Below are positions 52,930 to 61,625 of a stretch of 64,000 nt of DNA, piece by piece (the first letter of the stretch is position 1; each line of letters opens with the position of its first letter). The DNA is from Solirubrobacter deserti. GTDB lineage: Bacteria; Actinomycetota; Thermoleophilia; Solirubrobacterales; Solirubrobacteraceae. The notes below the pieces were generated by a model, which saw only the letters and a program-made list of their open reading frames with translations, searched no databases and had not been told where the DNA came from. The stretch is from the NCBI RefSeq assembly GCF_003344625.1, contig NZ_QPKJ02000009.1, positions 79,408-143,407 of the forward strand, in the 5' to 3' direction. The position numbers and the translations under genes were made by a program.

Positions 52930-53946
52930 GTGCAGATCCCCGCCGACGCCTGGCAGGTCGGCCCCTGGAACCGATACGCGTATGTGCACGTATCGGACGT
53001 GGTGCCGACCGTGCCGGTGTCGAGCGGGGAGGTGCGTGAGCTGCGCGTCGAGCCCGTGGATCTGGACCTCGAGCTTGACCCGTACACGGATGGGCTCGCC
53101 GTCGTGCGCGACGGTGCGCTGCTGTACGAGCGCTACGGCGGCGAGATGGACGCGACGTCGCTGCACCTGTCGCAGTCGGTCGGCAAGTCCGTCCTGGGCC
53201 TCACGGCCGCGATCGTCGGCGTCGACCCCCAGGCGCTCGTCACCGACTTCGTCGCGGAGGTGGGGGACAGCGGGTACGCGGGCGCGACCGTCCGCCACCT
53301 GCTCGACATGACCGCGGCGATCGACTTCGTCGAGGACTACCAGTCGTTCGTGCACTACGACGCCGCGTGCGGCTGGCACCCGCCGATCCCGGGCAGCCCG
53401 GGCTCGATCCTCGAGTTCCTGCCGACCATCGGGCCGGCGGCTTGGGGGCACGGCGAACGCTGGCACTACGCCACGCCCAACACGGACCTGCTCGGTCTGG
53501 TCGTGGAGCGCGTGGCGGGCGCGCCGCTCGCGCAGGTGATCAGCGAACGGCTGTGGGCCCCGATGGGGGCCGAGGCCGACGCCGAGCTCACGGTCGACCC
53601 CGCGGGCATGGGCGCGCCCGGCGGCGGCTTCTGCGCCAGGCTTCGCGACTATGCGCGGCTCGGCGCGCTGGTCGCGGACCGCGGCCGCGGGATCGTCCCG
53701 CCCGACTGGATCGCCGCGCTCGGCGCCACGCCGATCGTCAACCCGACGACCGTCGAGCACGCCGACGGCTACGCGAACCAGTGGTGGACGCGCGACGGCC
53801 GAGTCACGGCGCGCGGCATCCACGGGCAGACGATCTCGGTCGCTCCCAACCGCACCGTGGTCGCGATCCTCTCGAGCTGGCCGGACGCGGTCGACGAGCG
53901 GCGCGATGCCTTCCAGCGCGCGCTCGTCGCCCACATCAACGCCTAG
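52930..53946 (+). CDS. Serine hydrolase of the beta-lactamase/EstB type
   Basis: The protein has 338 residues from GTG 52930. LHLSQSVGKSVLGLTAA holds the SxxK nucleophile and base, GERWHYATPNTDLLGLVVER the Tyr-containing second motif, and RGIHGQTISVAPNRTVVAI a third HxG-like motif. The class includes esterases, 6-aminohexanoate-dimer hydrolase and class C beta-lactamase relatives. No signal peptide is visible. It is probably co-transcribed with the subtilase and overlaps the stop of the permease gene by four bases. Confidence 0.82.
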   Translation: MQIPADAWQVGPWNRYAYVHVSDVVPTVPVSSGEVRELRVEPVDLDLELDPYTDGLAVVRDGALLYERYGGEMDATSLHLSQSVGKSVLGLTAAIVGVDPQALVTDFVAEVGDSGYAGATVRHLLDMTAAIDFVEDYQSFVHYDAACGWHPPIPGSPGSILEFLPTIGPAAWGHGERWHYATPNTDLLGLVVERVAGAPLAQVISERLWAPMGAEADAELTVDPAGMGAPGGGFCARLRDYARLGALVADRGRGIVPPDWIAALGATPIVNPTTVEHADGYANQWWTRDGRVTARGIHGQTISVAPNRTVVAILSSWPDAVDERRDAFQRALVAHINA

Positions 53947-55313
53947 ACGCGCTCGGCGTCCTCCTCATCCCCGGTGTACATCGCGGGCGGCGCCTTCTGG
54001 AAGCCCCGGGTGAGCACGAGCAGGTAGATGAAGCCCGCCGCGAGCCAGCCAAGGCCGACCTCGAACGCCGTCCCGGTGAGCTTCGTCCACAGGTAGATCG
54101 TGAACGCGAAGCCCAGGAACGGGATCACGCCGTACTTGACGATGTCCGCGCCGCTGGTACGGCCCTGATCGAAGATGTAGGTCTTGATCACCGACAGGTT
54201 CACGAACGAGAACGCTGCCAGCGCGCCGAACGAGATCATCGAGCTCACCGTCGCCAGGCTGATGAACAGCGCCGTGAGCCCGAACAGGCCGACCAGCAGG
54301 TTGCCCGTGACCGGCGTGCGGAAGCGCGGATGCAGCCGGAAGAAGATCGGGCGCGGGAGGCTGCCGTCGCGGCCCATCGCGAACAGAATGCGCGAGACGC
54401 TGGCCTGTGACGCCATCGCGCACGCGAACGCGCCCGCCACGTAGGCGGCGGTGAAGAACGAGTTCAGGAAGTCCTCGCCGATCTCGGTCATGACGTCCGC
54501 GCTGGCCGCGTCCACGTTGTCCGCGAACAGGCCGAAGTCCGGGAACGCGAGGTGCCCGAGGTAGGACTGGAAGATGTAGACGAGGCCGCCGACGAGCGCG
54601 CACAGGATGATCGCGCGCGGGATGACGCGGCGCGGATTCTCGGTCTCCTCCGACAGGGTGGACACCGCGTCGAAGCCGAGGAACGACAGCGCCAGGATCG
54701 CCGCGCCGGCGAACACGAGCCCGAGCTCGGTGCCGGAGTCATAGAACGGCGCCGTCCAGGACTCGACCTCCACCTCGCCGCTGATGTGCCCGATCGCCAT
54801 CACCGCGAACACCGCGATGAACACGAACTGCACGGCGACGAAGATCAGGTTCGCGTTGGCCAGCAGCTTGATGCCGAGGATGTTGAGCCCGGTGACCAGG
54901 ACCACCGCGATCACGACCCACATCCACTCCGGCGTGCTCGGGAAGTAGTCGTTCATGTAGATCCCGATGACCAGGTAGTTGATCATCGGCAGGAAGATGT
55001 AGTCGAGCAGCAGCGCCCAGCCGACCATGAAGCCGAGCGGGCGGCCGAACGCCTTGGACGCGTAGCTGTACGCGGACCCCGCGATCGGCTGCGCGATGAC
55101 CATCCGCCCGTAGCTGTAGGCGGTGAGCAGCATCGCGATCGTGGTGACCGTGTAGGCGAGCGGCAGGTGGCCCTGCGTCTCGGTCGTCACCAGGCCGTAG
55201 GTGGTCCACACGGTCAGCGGGACCATGTAGGCGAGGCCGAAGAAGACGAGCGCCGGCAGGCCCAGGACCCGCTTGAAGTGGGTCTCCGGCTGGTCCGAGA
55301 TGATCGAGCTCAC
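53943..55313 (-). CDS. APC family amino-acid/amine permease
   Basis: The protein has 456 residues from GTG 55313 (GTGA overlap with the dehydrogenase stop). RVLGLPALVFFGLAYMVPLT and GSAYSYASKAFGRPLGFMVG are the APC signature in helices 1-3, with 12 hydrophobic segments in all (ALSFLGFDAVSTLSEETENP is the conserved helix-6/7 loop). It should import an amino acid, amine or related compound by proton or sodium symport. It is the last gene of a three-gene operon with a dehydrogenase and a deacylase. Confidence 0.9.
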   Translation of the reverse strand: MSSIISDQPETHFKRVLGLPALVFFGLAYMVPLTVWTTYGLVTTETQGHLPLAYTVTTIAMLLTAYSYGRMVIAQPIAGSAYSYASKAFGRPLGFMVGWALLLDYIFLPMINYLVIGIYMNDYFPSTPEWMWVVIAVVLVTGLNILGIKLLANANLIFVAVQFVFIAVFAVMAIGHISGEVEVESWTAPFYDSGTELGLVFAGAAILALSFLGFDAVSTLSEETENPRRVIPRAIILCALVGGLVYIFQSYLGHLAFPDFGLFADNVDAASADVMTEIGEDFLNSFFTAAYVAGAFACAMASQASVSRILFAMGRDGSLPRPIFFRLHPRFRTPVTGNLLVGLFGLTALFISLATVSSMISFGALAAFSFVNLSVIKTYIFDQGRTSGADIVKYGVIPFLGFAFTIYLWTKLTGTAFEVGLGWLAAGFIYLLVLTRGFQKAPPAMYTGDEEDAERV

Positions 55314-56383
55314 GAGCGTCCTCCGTCCATGGTCAGCAGGGTCCGCAGGGTGCGTCCCGCTGCGAGGTCCTCGAGCGCGTCAGCCGCCTCCTCGAGCGGC
55401 CGGCGCCCCGAGATGAGCGTGTCCAGGTCGAGCATCTCGGCCTTGTAGAGGTCGATGATCCACGGGATGTCCTGCTGGGGATCGATCGAGCCGTAGTTGG
55501 AGCCGAGGATGCGCTGGTTGGCCTCGGCCAGCGCGAGCGGGTCGAAGCGCGCCGTCTTCCCGGCCGGCGGGAGCCCGACGATCACGGCCGCGCCGCCCAG
55601 CGCGAGCGCGGCGATCGCCGCCTCGGTGGTCTCGATCCGCCCGATCGCGTCGAACACGAAGTCGAGGTCGCTCAGCTCGGCGGCGTCGCTCACCGTCTCG
55701 GTCGCGCCGACCTTGGTCGCGACCTCGAGCTTGGCCGGGTTGATGTCGCACGCGACGATCCGGGAGGCGCCCGCGAGCCGTGCGCCCTGGATGACGGACA
55801 GCCCGACGCCGCCGCAGCCGATCACGCCGACCGTCGCCTCCGGCGGCACACCCGCCGTGTTGCGCACCGCGCCGAGCCCGGTGGCCACGGCGCAGCCGAC
55901 GATCGCGACCACGTCGAGCGGGACGTCGCGGCGGATCTTGATCGCGCCCGACCGCGGCACCACGACCCGCTCCGCGAACGAGGACACGCCGAGGTAGTGG
56001 TGGAAGCCGTCACCCCAGCGCGAGGTGCCGTCGAGCAGCACGCCGTTGGGTGCCACGACGTTCGCGACGACCTCGCACTGCCACGGCCGCCCGCTCACGC
56101 AGTAGCGGCAGTGCTCGCACTGCGGCACCCAGGAGAGGATCACGTGATCGCCGATCTCGAGGTCGGTCACGTCCTCGCCGAGCTTGGAGACCACGCCCGA
56201 GCCCTCGTGCCCGAGCACGACCGGCGTCGGCACGTCCCACTCGCCGCGCACCACGTGCAGGTCGGAGTGGCAGACGCCGGCCGCGGCGATCGTGACCTCC
56301 ACCTCGCCCGCGCGCGGCTCATGCAGCGGCACCGCCGTGATCTCGACGGACGCTCCGGGCGCCCGCAGCACCGCCGCCTTCAC
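55310..56383 (-). CDS. Zinc-dependent NAD alcohol dehydrogenase
   Basis: The protein has 357 residues. I use GTG 56383, whose GTGA overlaps the stop of the M20 gene; GTG 56389 is also possible. Catalytic zinc ligands are in GVCHSDLHVVRGEW and GHEGSGVV. Structural zinc ligands are in CEHCRYCVSGRPWQC (regular C-x2-C-x2-C-x7-C). GVIGCGGVGLSVIQGARLAG binds NAD. The pattern resembles class I/III medium-chain dehydrogenases. It probably oxidises an alcohol or amino alcohol released by the upstream deacylase. Confidence 0.9.
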   Translation of the reverse strand: MKAAVLRAPGASVEITAVPLHEPRAGEVEVTIAAAGVCHSDLHVVRGEWDVPTPVVLGHEGSGVVSKLGEDVTDLEIGDHVILSWVPQCEHCRYCVSGRPWQCEVVANVVAPNGVLLDGTSRWGDGFHHYLGVSSFAERVVVPRSGAIKIRRDVPLDVVAIVGCAVATGLGAVRNTAGVPPEATVGVIGCGGVGLSVIQGARLAGASRIVACDINPAKLEVATKVGATETVSDAAELSDLDFVFDAIGRIETTEAAIAALALGGAAVIVGLPPAGKTARFDPLALAEANQRILGSNYGSIDPQQDIPWIIDLYKAEMLDLDTLISGRRPLEEAADALEDLAAGRTLRTLLTMDGGRS

Positions 56384-57696
56384 CGGCACAGCCGCCACCC
56401 CGCGATCGCGATGCCCTGCGCACAGGTCACCAGGTCGTCGATCGGCACGTACTCGTCGACCGTGTGCGCCCAGTCGATCGCGCGCGGCCCGTACATCAAC
56501 GCGGGCGTGTTCGCCTCCAGCGCGAAGGTCGCGCCGTCGTACCAGGAGCCGAGCCCGCCGATCCGGTCCGGCAGCCCGAGCGCGCGGTTGGCGGCGCGCA
56601 GGGCGACGACGCTGTCGGCGTCCAGCGGCGTCTCGGACGGGTTGACCTCGGTGTACCAGTTGAAGTGCGGCGGGTGCTCGGCCAGCCACGAGTCCGTCTC
56701 GCACCAGCGGCGCAGGAAGCCTTCGACCTCGGCCTGCGCGTCCTTCGTCCAGCCCTGCGCGTCGGCCTGCTGGGGGAGGATGAGCACGGACAGGTCGATC
56801 TCGGCCCGGTCGGGGATGGTGACGTGCCAGCCCGCGTCGCCGACGAAGCGCGTGGGGACGATGTCGGGCGGGTCGAGCAGCGGGTGCGCCTTCAAGTCCG
56901 CGCGCGAGCGCCACTCGGCGCGCAGGCGATCCACGCCGGCGAGCAGGAAGCGGCCCTTCTCGATCGCGTTGACCGCGCCGCCGTCGCGCCAGTGCGGGTG
57001 CTCCTGCTCGGCGTGGCCGGCGCGGCCGGTCAGCGTGATCGTGCAGTAGACGGTGCCGCGGCAGGCGGGCCAGACCTCGAGCGAGCTCGGCTCGGGGACG
57101 ATCGCGAAGTCGGCGCTCACCCCGTGGCGGGCGCACGCGAGGCCACCGACGCCGCTGGACTCCTCGTCGGTGTTGGTGCAGACGATCACGTCGCCCTTGA
57201 GCTCGCCGGTGGCGGCCAGCGCCTCGGCCGCGATCACCATCGCCGCGATCCCGCCCTTCATGTCGCACGCGCCGCGCCCGACGATGTTCCCGCCTGAGAC
57301 CTGCGGGTCGAACGGGTCCGCCGTCCAGCCCTCCGCGCGGCGCGCGGGGACGACGTCGATATGCCCGTTGAGCAGCAGCGAGCGCCCGCCCCCGCTGCCG
57401 CGCAGCGTCGCCGCGAGCTGCGGGCGGCCGGCGAATGCGATGCCCGGCACGCTCAGCGGGTGGTTCGCGACGTCCTCCGGCGCCGGTTCCCACAGGTCGA
57501 TCTCCGCCCCCGCAGCCTGCAGCCGGTCGGCCAGCGCCTGTTGCAGCGCGGCCTCCTCGCGAGCCGGCTCGTCAGCCTCGGCCCGGCTCGTCGTGTCAAA
57601 GGCGATCAGCTCGCGCGCGAGCCCCACGATCTCGTCGCGGCGATCAGCGATGCGCTCGACCAGCGCCCGCTCGGCCGCGTCCAAACCCCCATCCAT
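56380..57696 (-). CDS. M20 family deacylase/peptidase (ArgE/DapE type)
   Basis: The protein has 438 residues from ATG 57696. Metal ligands are in LLLNGHIDVVP, GRGACDMKGGIAAMV, CTNTDEESSGVGG, PEPSSLEVWPACRG and DWAHTVDEYVP, with the dimerisation lid between. M20 enzymes remove N-acyl groups from amino acids or cleave small peptides. It is the first gene of a tightly coupled operon with an alcohol dehydrogenase and an APC permease, pointing to breakdown of an imported N-acyl amino or amino-alcohol compound. Confidence 0.9.
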   Translation of the reverse strand: MDGGLDAAERALVERIADRRDEIVGLARELIAFDTTSRAEADEPAREEAALQQALADRLQAAGAEIDLWEPAPEDVANHPLSVPGIAFAGRPQLAATLRGSGGGRSLLLNGHIDVVPARRAEGWTADPFDPQVSGGNIVGRGACDMKGGIAAMVIAAEALAATGELKGDVIVCTNTDEESSGVGGLACARHGVSADFAIVPEPSSLEVWPACRGTVYCTITLTGRAGHAEQEHPHWRDGGAVNAIEKGRFLLAGVDRLRAEWRSRADLKAHPLLDPPDIVPTRFVGDAGWHVTIPDRAEIDLSVLILPQQADAQGWTKDAQAEVEGFLRRWCETDSWLAEHPPHFNWYTEVNPSETPLDADSVVALRAANRALGLPDRIGGLGSWYDGATFALEANTPALMYGPRAIDWAHTVDEYVPIDDLVTCAQGIAIAGWRLCR

Positions 57697-58055
57697 GGCG
57701 GCATAGTGTCACGGTCCCCGGCGCGATCCCGCGCTTGGCCCGGCGGTGTCGCGCGGTTCTCTCATCTGCGCGCAGAGGTCGCCCTGCTCCGGGCGGTCCA
57801 CCGGGGCGTTCGAACCCCCTGCCGTTCGAGCACTCGATGCGCTCCATCGGCACCTCGGGGTGGAACGCGTCGGTGCGCCGGCCGCCGCCCTGCTTGTGCA
57901 GCGTGATCATGGCCCCGGCTCGACGTTCCCGATCGCGACCAGCTCGCCCTCCGCGACGTCGAGTGTCCTTCGTTTGCCGTCGTCGGCCTGGAACGTGGGC
58001 GCCCTCCGTCCGCCGAGCTCGTGCGCCGACGGAAGGAGCCCAGCACGACGGCTTC
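57697..58055. other. Unassigned stretch, possible degenerate coding DNA
   Basis: No intact gene is supported in these 359 bases. On the minus strand, two short protein-like stretches occur in different frames: RRAPTFQADDGKRRTLDVAE ending EGELVAIGNVEPGP, and MITLHKQGGGRRTDAFHPEV from ATG 57910. They could be remnants of one gene broken by a frameshift. I do not recognise the family. The promoter of the M20 operon should also lie here. Confidence 0.4.
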
Positions 58056-58370
58056 GTGGCGCACGTAGCTGCCCCGCCGGCTCCGCCCTACGCGCCGCAG
58101 CAGACCTACCAGCCGACCTACGTCAGCCCGAAGTCACCGGCCGTCGCGGTCCTGCTCACGATCGCGTGGCTCGGCGCCGGCCACTTCTACGCCGGCCGCA
58201 GCGACGCGCTGCCGATCGTCATGGCCTGCCTGAACGTCGTGCTGGGGGGCCTGACGTTGGCCTGCTTCGTCGGCATCCTGGGCTGGATCCCGCTCGTGAT
58301 CTGGCTGAGCGTCGACGCGGCCAACTCCGCCAAGGACTTCAACCGGCGCCACGGGCTCCCCGCGGGCTGA
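58056..58370 (+). CDS. TM2-domain membrane protein
   Basis: The protein has 104 residues from GTG 58056; the start is uncertain because the best Shine-Dalgarno (AAGGAG at 58033) is 17 bases away. A Pro/Tyr-rich N-terminus (PPYAPQQTYQPTYVSPKSP) precedes the TM2 pair of helices (LLTIAWLGAGHFYAGRSDAL, LGGLTLACFVGILGWIPLVI) and the basic tail NRRHGLPAG. TM2 proteins are small membrane proteins of unknown function. Its 3' end overlaps the convergent zinc-ribbon gene by 32 bases. Confidence 0.78.
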   Translation: MAHVAAPPAPPYAPQQTYQPTYVSPKSPAVAVLLTIAWLGAGHFYAGRSDALPIVMACLNVVLGGLTLACFVGILGWIPLVIWLSVDAANSAKDFNRRHGLPAG

Positions 58371-58632
58371 TCACGATCTCGACGTGCGCAGCCCGCGTCG
58401 GCGCCTCGAGCGACAGGAAGTCCCGCACCCGTCCCGACTCGCCGCAGAACGGACAGCCGATCGGCTCGGCGGGCGACAGCGCCCGCCCGCCGGGGGAGAC
58501 GGGAGCGTCGCAGCGCGGGCACGCGAGCGTCCCCATCGACACCACCCGCGACCGGAGCCGCAGCTCCTCATGCACCCGCCCGATCCGCTCACCCTGCTGC
58601 AGGGGATCGGACGCATCGCGATGAAACGCCAT
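58339..58632 (-). CDS. Zinc-ribbon protein of unknown function
   Basis: The protein has 97 residues from ATG 58632. The N-terminus (MAFHRDASDPLQQGERIGRV) is helical. LACPRCDAPVSPGG and IGCPFCGESGRVRDF provide two CxxC pairs of a zinc ribbon. Similar small ribbons are common in actinobacteria and have no assigned role. Confidence 0.68.
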   Translation of the reverse strand: MAFHRDASDPLQQGERIGRVHEELRLRSRVVSMGTLACPRCDAPVSPGGRALSPAEPIGCPFCGESGRVRDFLSLEAPTRAAHVEIVISPRGARGAG

Positions 58633-58649
58633 CGCGAACGAGGATACGA

Positions 58650-59540
58650 CTACCGCAACGTGACCAGGTCGTTCCAGGTCTTGCCGCCGTCGGGCGACGT
58701 GCGGATCCGGCCGCCGGTCAGGTAGGCGTAGAGCGTCGTGTCGTCGGGAGCGGCGACGAAGTCCTTCGGGCCGCCGCCGATCGAGCCGCCGACCTCGTTC
58801 CAGGACTTGCCCTCGTCAGCCGACAGGCGGATCTTGCCGTCCAGCCCGGCGCTGTAGAGCTTGCCAGGGCCGGCCCAGGCGATCTTGGCCTTGGGGGTCG
58901 TGTCGCGCTGGCGCCACGAGTTGCCCTCGTTGTTGGAGATGAACGTGCCCGACTCGGTGCCGACCGCCCACTGCTTCGGGTCGTCGGGGTTGATGGCGAC
59001 GTCGAGCGCGGCCGCCGCGGCCGGGGCGGCGCGGCCCTCGAACGTCTTGCCGCCGTCCTTGGAGAGCTGCACCGAATTGGGGTCGTCCGTGCGCAGGGCG
59101 ACGACCATGTCGCCGTGGACCTCGAGGTCGTGGTAGTCGATCTCGCCGATGCCGGAGACGGCGTTCCACGTCTTGGCGCCGTCCGGCGACGTGATCATGC
59201 CGACGTTCTCGGGCAGCGTCCCGCCCTTGGAGTGCCCGGACGCGACCAGCGCGGTCGCGTCCTTGTAGCGCATGACCAGGTCCAGAAGCGGGCCCTCACC
59301 CTTGCCGGCGACCGTCAGCGACGGCTTGAACTCCTCCAGCTGCTTGGAGCCCTGGGGCAGCCGGTAGGAGCCGATGGTCGAGCCGATCACCAGATCGCCG
59401 CCGGGGTGGACGGCGATCGAGCCGATCTCCAGCGCCGCCTCGACGGTGGGCTCGGCCGCCGCCTCCTCCTCCGAAGAGGAGGAGCCGGAACCGCACCCCG
59501 CCAGCGCGAGCGTGACCAGGATGAGGGCGTGTCTTCTCAG
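58650..59540 (-). CDS. Lipoprotein with sialidase/BNR-like propeller, CTG start
   Basis: The protein has 296 residues. The reading frame begins LRRHALILVTLALAGCGSGS, a complete lipoprotein signal with lipobox LAGC, directly at CTG 59540. CTG overlaps the stop of the upstream LVIVD gene in CTGA, the same 4-base geometry used as GTGA elsewhere in this window, and no ATG/GTG/TTG lies in frame before the Cys. The body has BNR/photosynthesis-system-assembly-like repeats (SPDGAKTWNAVSG, SKDGGKTFEGRAA, NNEGNSWRQRD, SADEGKSWNEVG, SPDGGKTWNDLV). It is a surface propeller, probably working with the LVIVD protein. Confidence 0.82.
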   Translation of the reverse strand: MRRHALILVTLALAGCGSGSSSSEEEAAAEPTVEAALEIGSIAVHPGGDLVIGSTIGSYRLPQGSKQLEEFKPSLTVAGKGEGPLLDLVMRYKDATALVASGHSKGGTLPENVGMITSPDGAKTWNAVSGIGEIDYHDLEVHGDMVVALRTDDPNSVQLSKDGGKTFEGRAAPAAAAALDVAINPDDPKQWAVGTESGTFISNNEGNSWRQRDTTPKAKIAWAGPGKLYSAGLDGKIRLSADEGKSWNEVGGSIGGGPKDFVAAPDDTTLYAYLTGGRIRTSPDGGKTWNDLVTLR

Positions 59541-61507
59541 GGCGTGGTGGTGGACAGCGTGAACGTCAACGACTTCGAGTAGGACCCGGTCCGCAACGCG
59601 TCGTTGGCGCCGATCGACTGCTTGAAGTCGAGCGTCACCTCGTCGTTGCTCACCGGTGCCGCGTATGAAAGTAGCGGCGTCGGTGCCGCCGTAGACCCGA
59701 CGTCGGCGTAGTTCGACGTCGAATTGGCCGAGTTGGTGGCCTTGACCTGCAGCTTGGACGGCAACGAGAAGGCGCCGTTGACGAGGTGGCCCGGCATCGC
59801 GCCGGCGTCGGACGCCGTCAACCGCGCGTCACCGGCGGTCGAGACGACCTTGACGGACCCGGTCGCGAAGTAGTCCTGCGCGACGCCCGGGGTGAACGGC
59901 CCGAGCGGCGAGGTGGCGCCGACCGTCAGCGACAGCGTCGCCGGCACGGTGCCGCCGACGCCACCGTCGGTCGACGTCGAGCAGTTGGCGAGCACCGCGC
60001 CCGGGACGGGCTCGTAGCAGAGCGCGTCGCCCTGATTGGAGTTGCCCTCCAGGAACTTGATGTCCGACACCTCGCGCTCGTGCGGGCCGTTGTAGTCGAG
60101 GATGTAGAGCCCGTTGCGCAGGTCGACGACGTAGATCAGGCCGTCCTCGATCACCGGGTAGCTCCACATCACGACGCGGTTGTCGCTGCGGCCGGGGAGG
60201 ATGCCGTCGTTCGAGAGGCGCGGGTCCTCGAAGTCCACCGACGGCAGCGGCTCCGGCTTGAACTCCGCGAGCTGGGTGACGTTCGTCGGATCGGAGATGT
60301 CCATCGCCTGCACGCCGCCCGAGTGCCACGTGCTGAACGCGATGTTCGGCGTCAGCGTCGGGTTGTGGGCGGAGTAGGACGTGCGCGGCGGATTGAACGT
60401 GGCGCAGGACAGCGGCTCGTTCTCGGGCAGGCGGTAGTCCTCGACGACGGCCGGCTTGGTCTCGTCCTCGATGTCGACGAACCGCGTCCAACCCCACGGG
60501 CAGCCGTGGCCGGGGGTGGCCGTGCCGTAGACCTCGTCGGACACGTACACCGCGTCCTTGTTCCAGAGCTTGATGGCGCTGTGGGCGCCCGGACCGGGCC
60601 ACGACACGCGGTTGTCCGGAGGCGTGATCACGTTGTAGGTGTTCGTCGCCGGATCGGTGTCCGTGAAGTCCGAGACGTCGGAGATGCCGAAGCCGCGCGT
60701 CAGCAGCGCGTTGTAGAGCCGCGTGCCGTCGTTGGAGACCGAGAAGGAGTGGATGCCCGAGCCGCTCGAGTTGCCGAAGCCGTGCGGGCCGAGGAACAGA
60801 CGGGTGGGCTCGCGCTTGGCCGGATCCGGGTCCAGCAGGGTCGACAGGTCGTAGATGCCCATGTTGCGGCCCGCGCTGGCCTCGAACATCAGCGCGCGCC
60901 GCGGGTTCTTCGGGTCCTCCCAGATGAAGAACTCGTGCGTGTCGCGCGTGTTCTGGTGAATCAGCCGCGGGTCGTCGGCGTGCTCGCCGCTGATGTCGTA
61001 GAAGCGCATCGAGCTGCGGTTGGGCTGCGCGCACAGGTGCGCCGCCTCCCCGCCGCAATTGGTGTGCAGGACGATCAGGATGTCCTGGGAGCGCCACACG
61101 CGCAGCTCGCGTGAGGACTCCTGCGGGTTGCCCTCCAGCGGCGGCACCATCGTGGTCGCCAGCCGGGGCGCGGACGGATTCTTGGCGTCCAGGATCATGA
61201 TCCCGGCCTTGGTGCGGCCGTTGGAGCCGTCCGTGCGGCTGCCCACGTAGACCCAGCCCTTGTTGACCGCGATCGCCGCATTCATACCGCGGCTCTGGAG
61301 GTCGTGGTGGCCGACGAGCGAGAACGCCCCCGGAGTGTCCGGCGCCCGTTGGGTGAAGATGCTCGCGCCGTCCTCGTAGGCGCCGACCTGCTTGACCGCC
61401 TCGCCCGAGAACGAGAAATCCGCGCGGTGCGCGGACGCGGTGCCTACCGGTACGGCCAGCGCAAGCGTGACGGCAGCAGCCATCCAGCGCGTCCTGACAG
61501 CCCTCAT
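59537..61507 (-). CDS. Secreted LVIVD-repeat protein with shared C-terminal module
   Basis: The protein has 656 residues from ATG 61507 (AAGGAG in a purine-rich leader). The signal peptide is followed by an LVIVD-type beta-propeller (GWVYVGSRTDG, DTHEFFIWEDP, GVQAMDISDPTNVTQLAEFK, IYVVDLRNGLYILDYNG). The C-terminal about 145 residues, from GGTVPATLSLTVG to SLTFTLSTTTP, are the module shared with the amidase and subtilase, here with an insert of about 20 residues. It is co-transcribed with the CTG-start lipoprotein, and a LacI regulator is divergent. Confidence 0.87.
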   Translation of the reverse strand: MRAVRTRWMAAAVTLALAVPVGTASAHRADFSFSGEAVKQVGAYEDGASIFTQRAPDTPGAFSLVGHHDLQSRGMNAAIAVNKGWVYVGSRTDGSNGRTKAGIMILDAKNPSAPRLATTMVPPLEGNPQESSRELRVWRSQDILIVLHTNCGGEAAHLCAQPNRSSMRFYDISGEHADDPRLIHQNTRDTHEFFIWEDPKNPRRALMFEASAGRNMGIYDLSTLLDPDPAKREPTRLFLGPHGFGNSSGSGIHSFSVSNDGTRLYNALLTRGFGISDVSDFTDTDPATNTYNVITPPDNRVSWPGPGAHSAIKLWNKDAVYVSDEVYGTATPGHGCPWGWTRFVDIEDETKPAVVEDYRLPENEPLSCATFNPPRTSYSAHNPTLTPNIAFSTWHSGGVQAMDISDPTNVTQLAEFKPEPLPSVDFEDPRLSNDGILPGRSDNRVVMWSYPVIEDGLIYVVDLRNGLYILDYNGPHEREVSDIKFLEGNSNQGDALCYEPVPGAVLANCSTSTDGGVGGTVPATLSLTVGATSPLGPFTPGVAQDYFATGSVKVVSTAGDARLTASDAGAMPGHLVNGAFSLPSKLQVKATNSANSTSNYADVGSTAAPTPLLSYAAPVSNDEVTLDFKQSIGANDALRTGSYSKSLTFTLSTTTP

Positions 61508-61600
61508 ATGACCCCTCTCCTTTTGCCCCTCCACGGGCCGCTCATGAGAACGGCCCCGGTGAGCGGAAGTACACCACAGAGGTGGCAAATCGACCGGGGG

Positions 61601-61619
61601 GTCCGGTACGTTTGCGGAC
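61601..61619. promoter_or_regulatory. Possible LacI operator
   Basis: GTCCG (61601-61605) and CGGAC (61615-61619) form an inverted repeat around nine bases. A looser pair CAAA/TTTG brackets 61586-61614. It lies 7 bases before the LacI start and about 95 bases upstream of the LVIVD gene. Confidence 0.35.
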
Positions 61620-61625
61620 ACACGG

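Noticed and set aside
57644..57910. Minus-strand frame starting MITLHKQGG, superficially like flagellar FlbD
   Set aside because: The similarity is limited to the first few residues, no flagellar genes are nearby, and the rest is Arg-rich shadow sequence.
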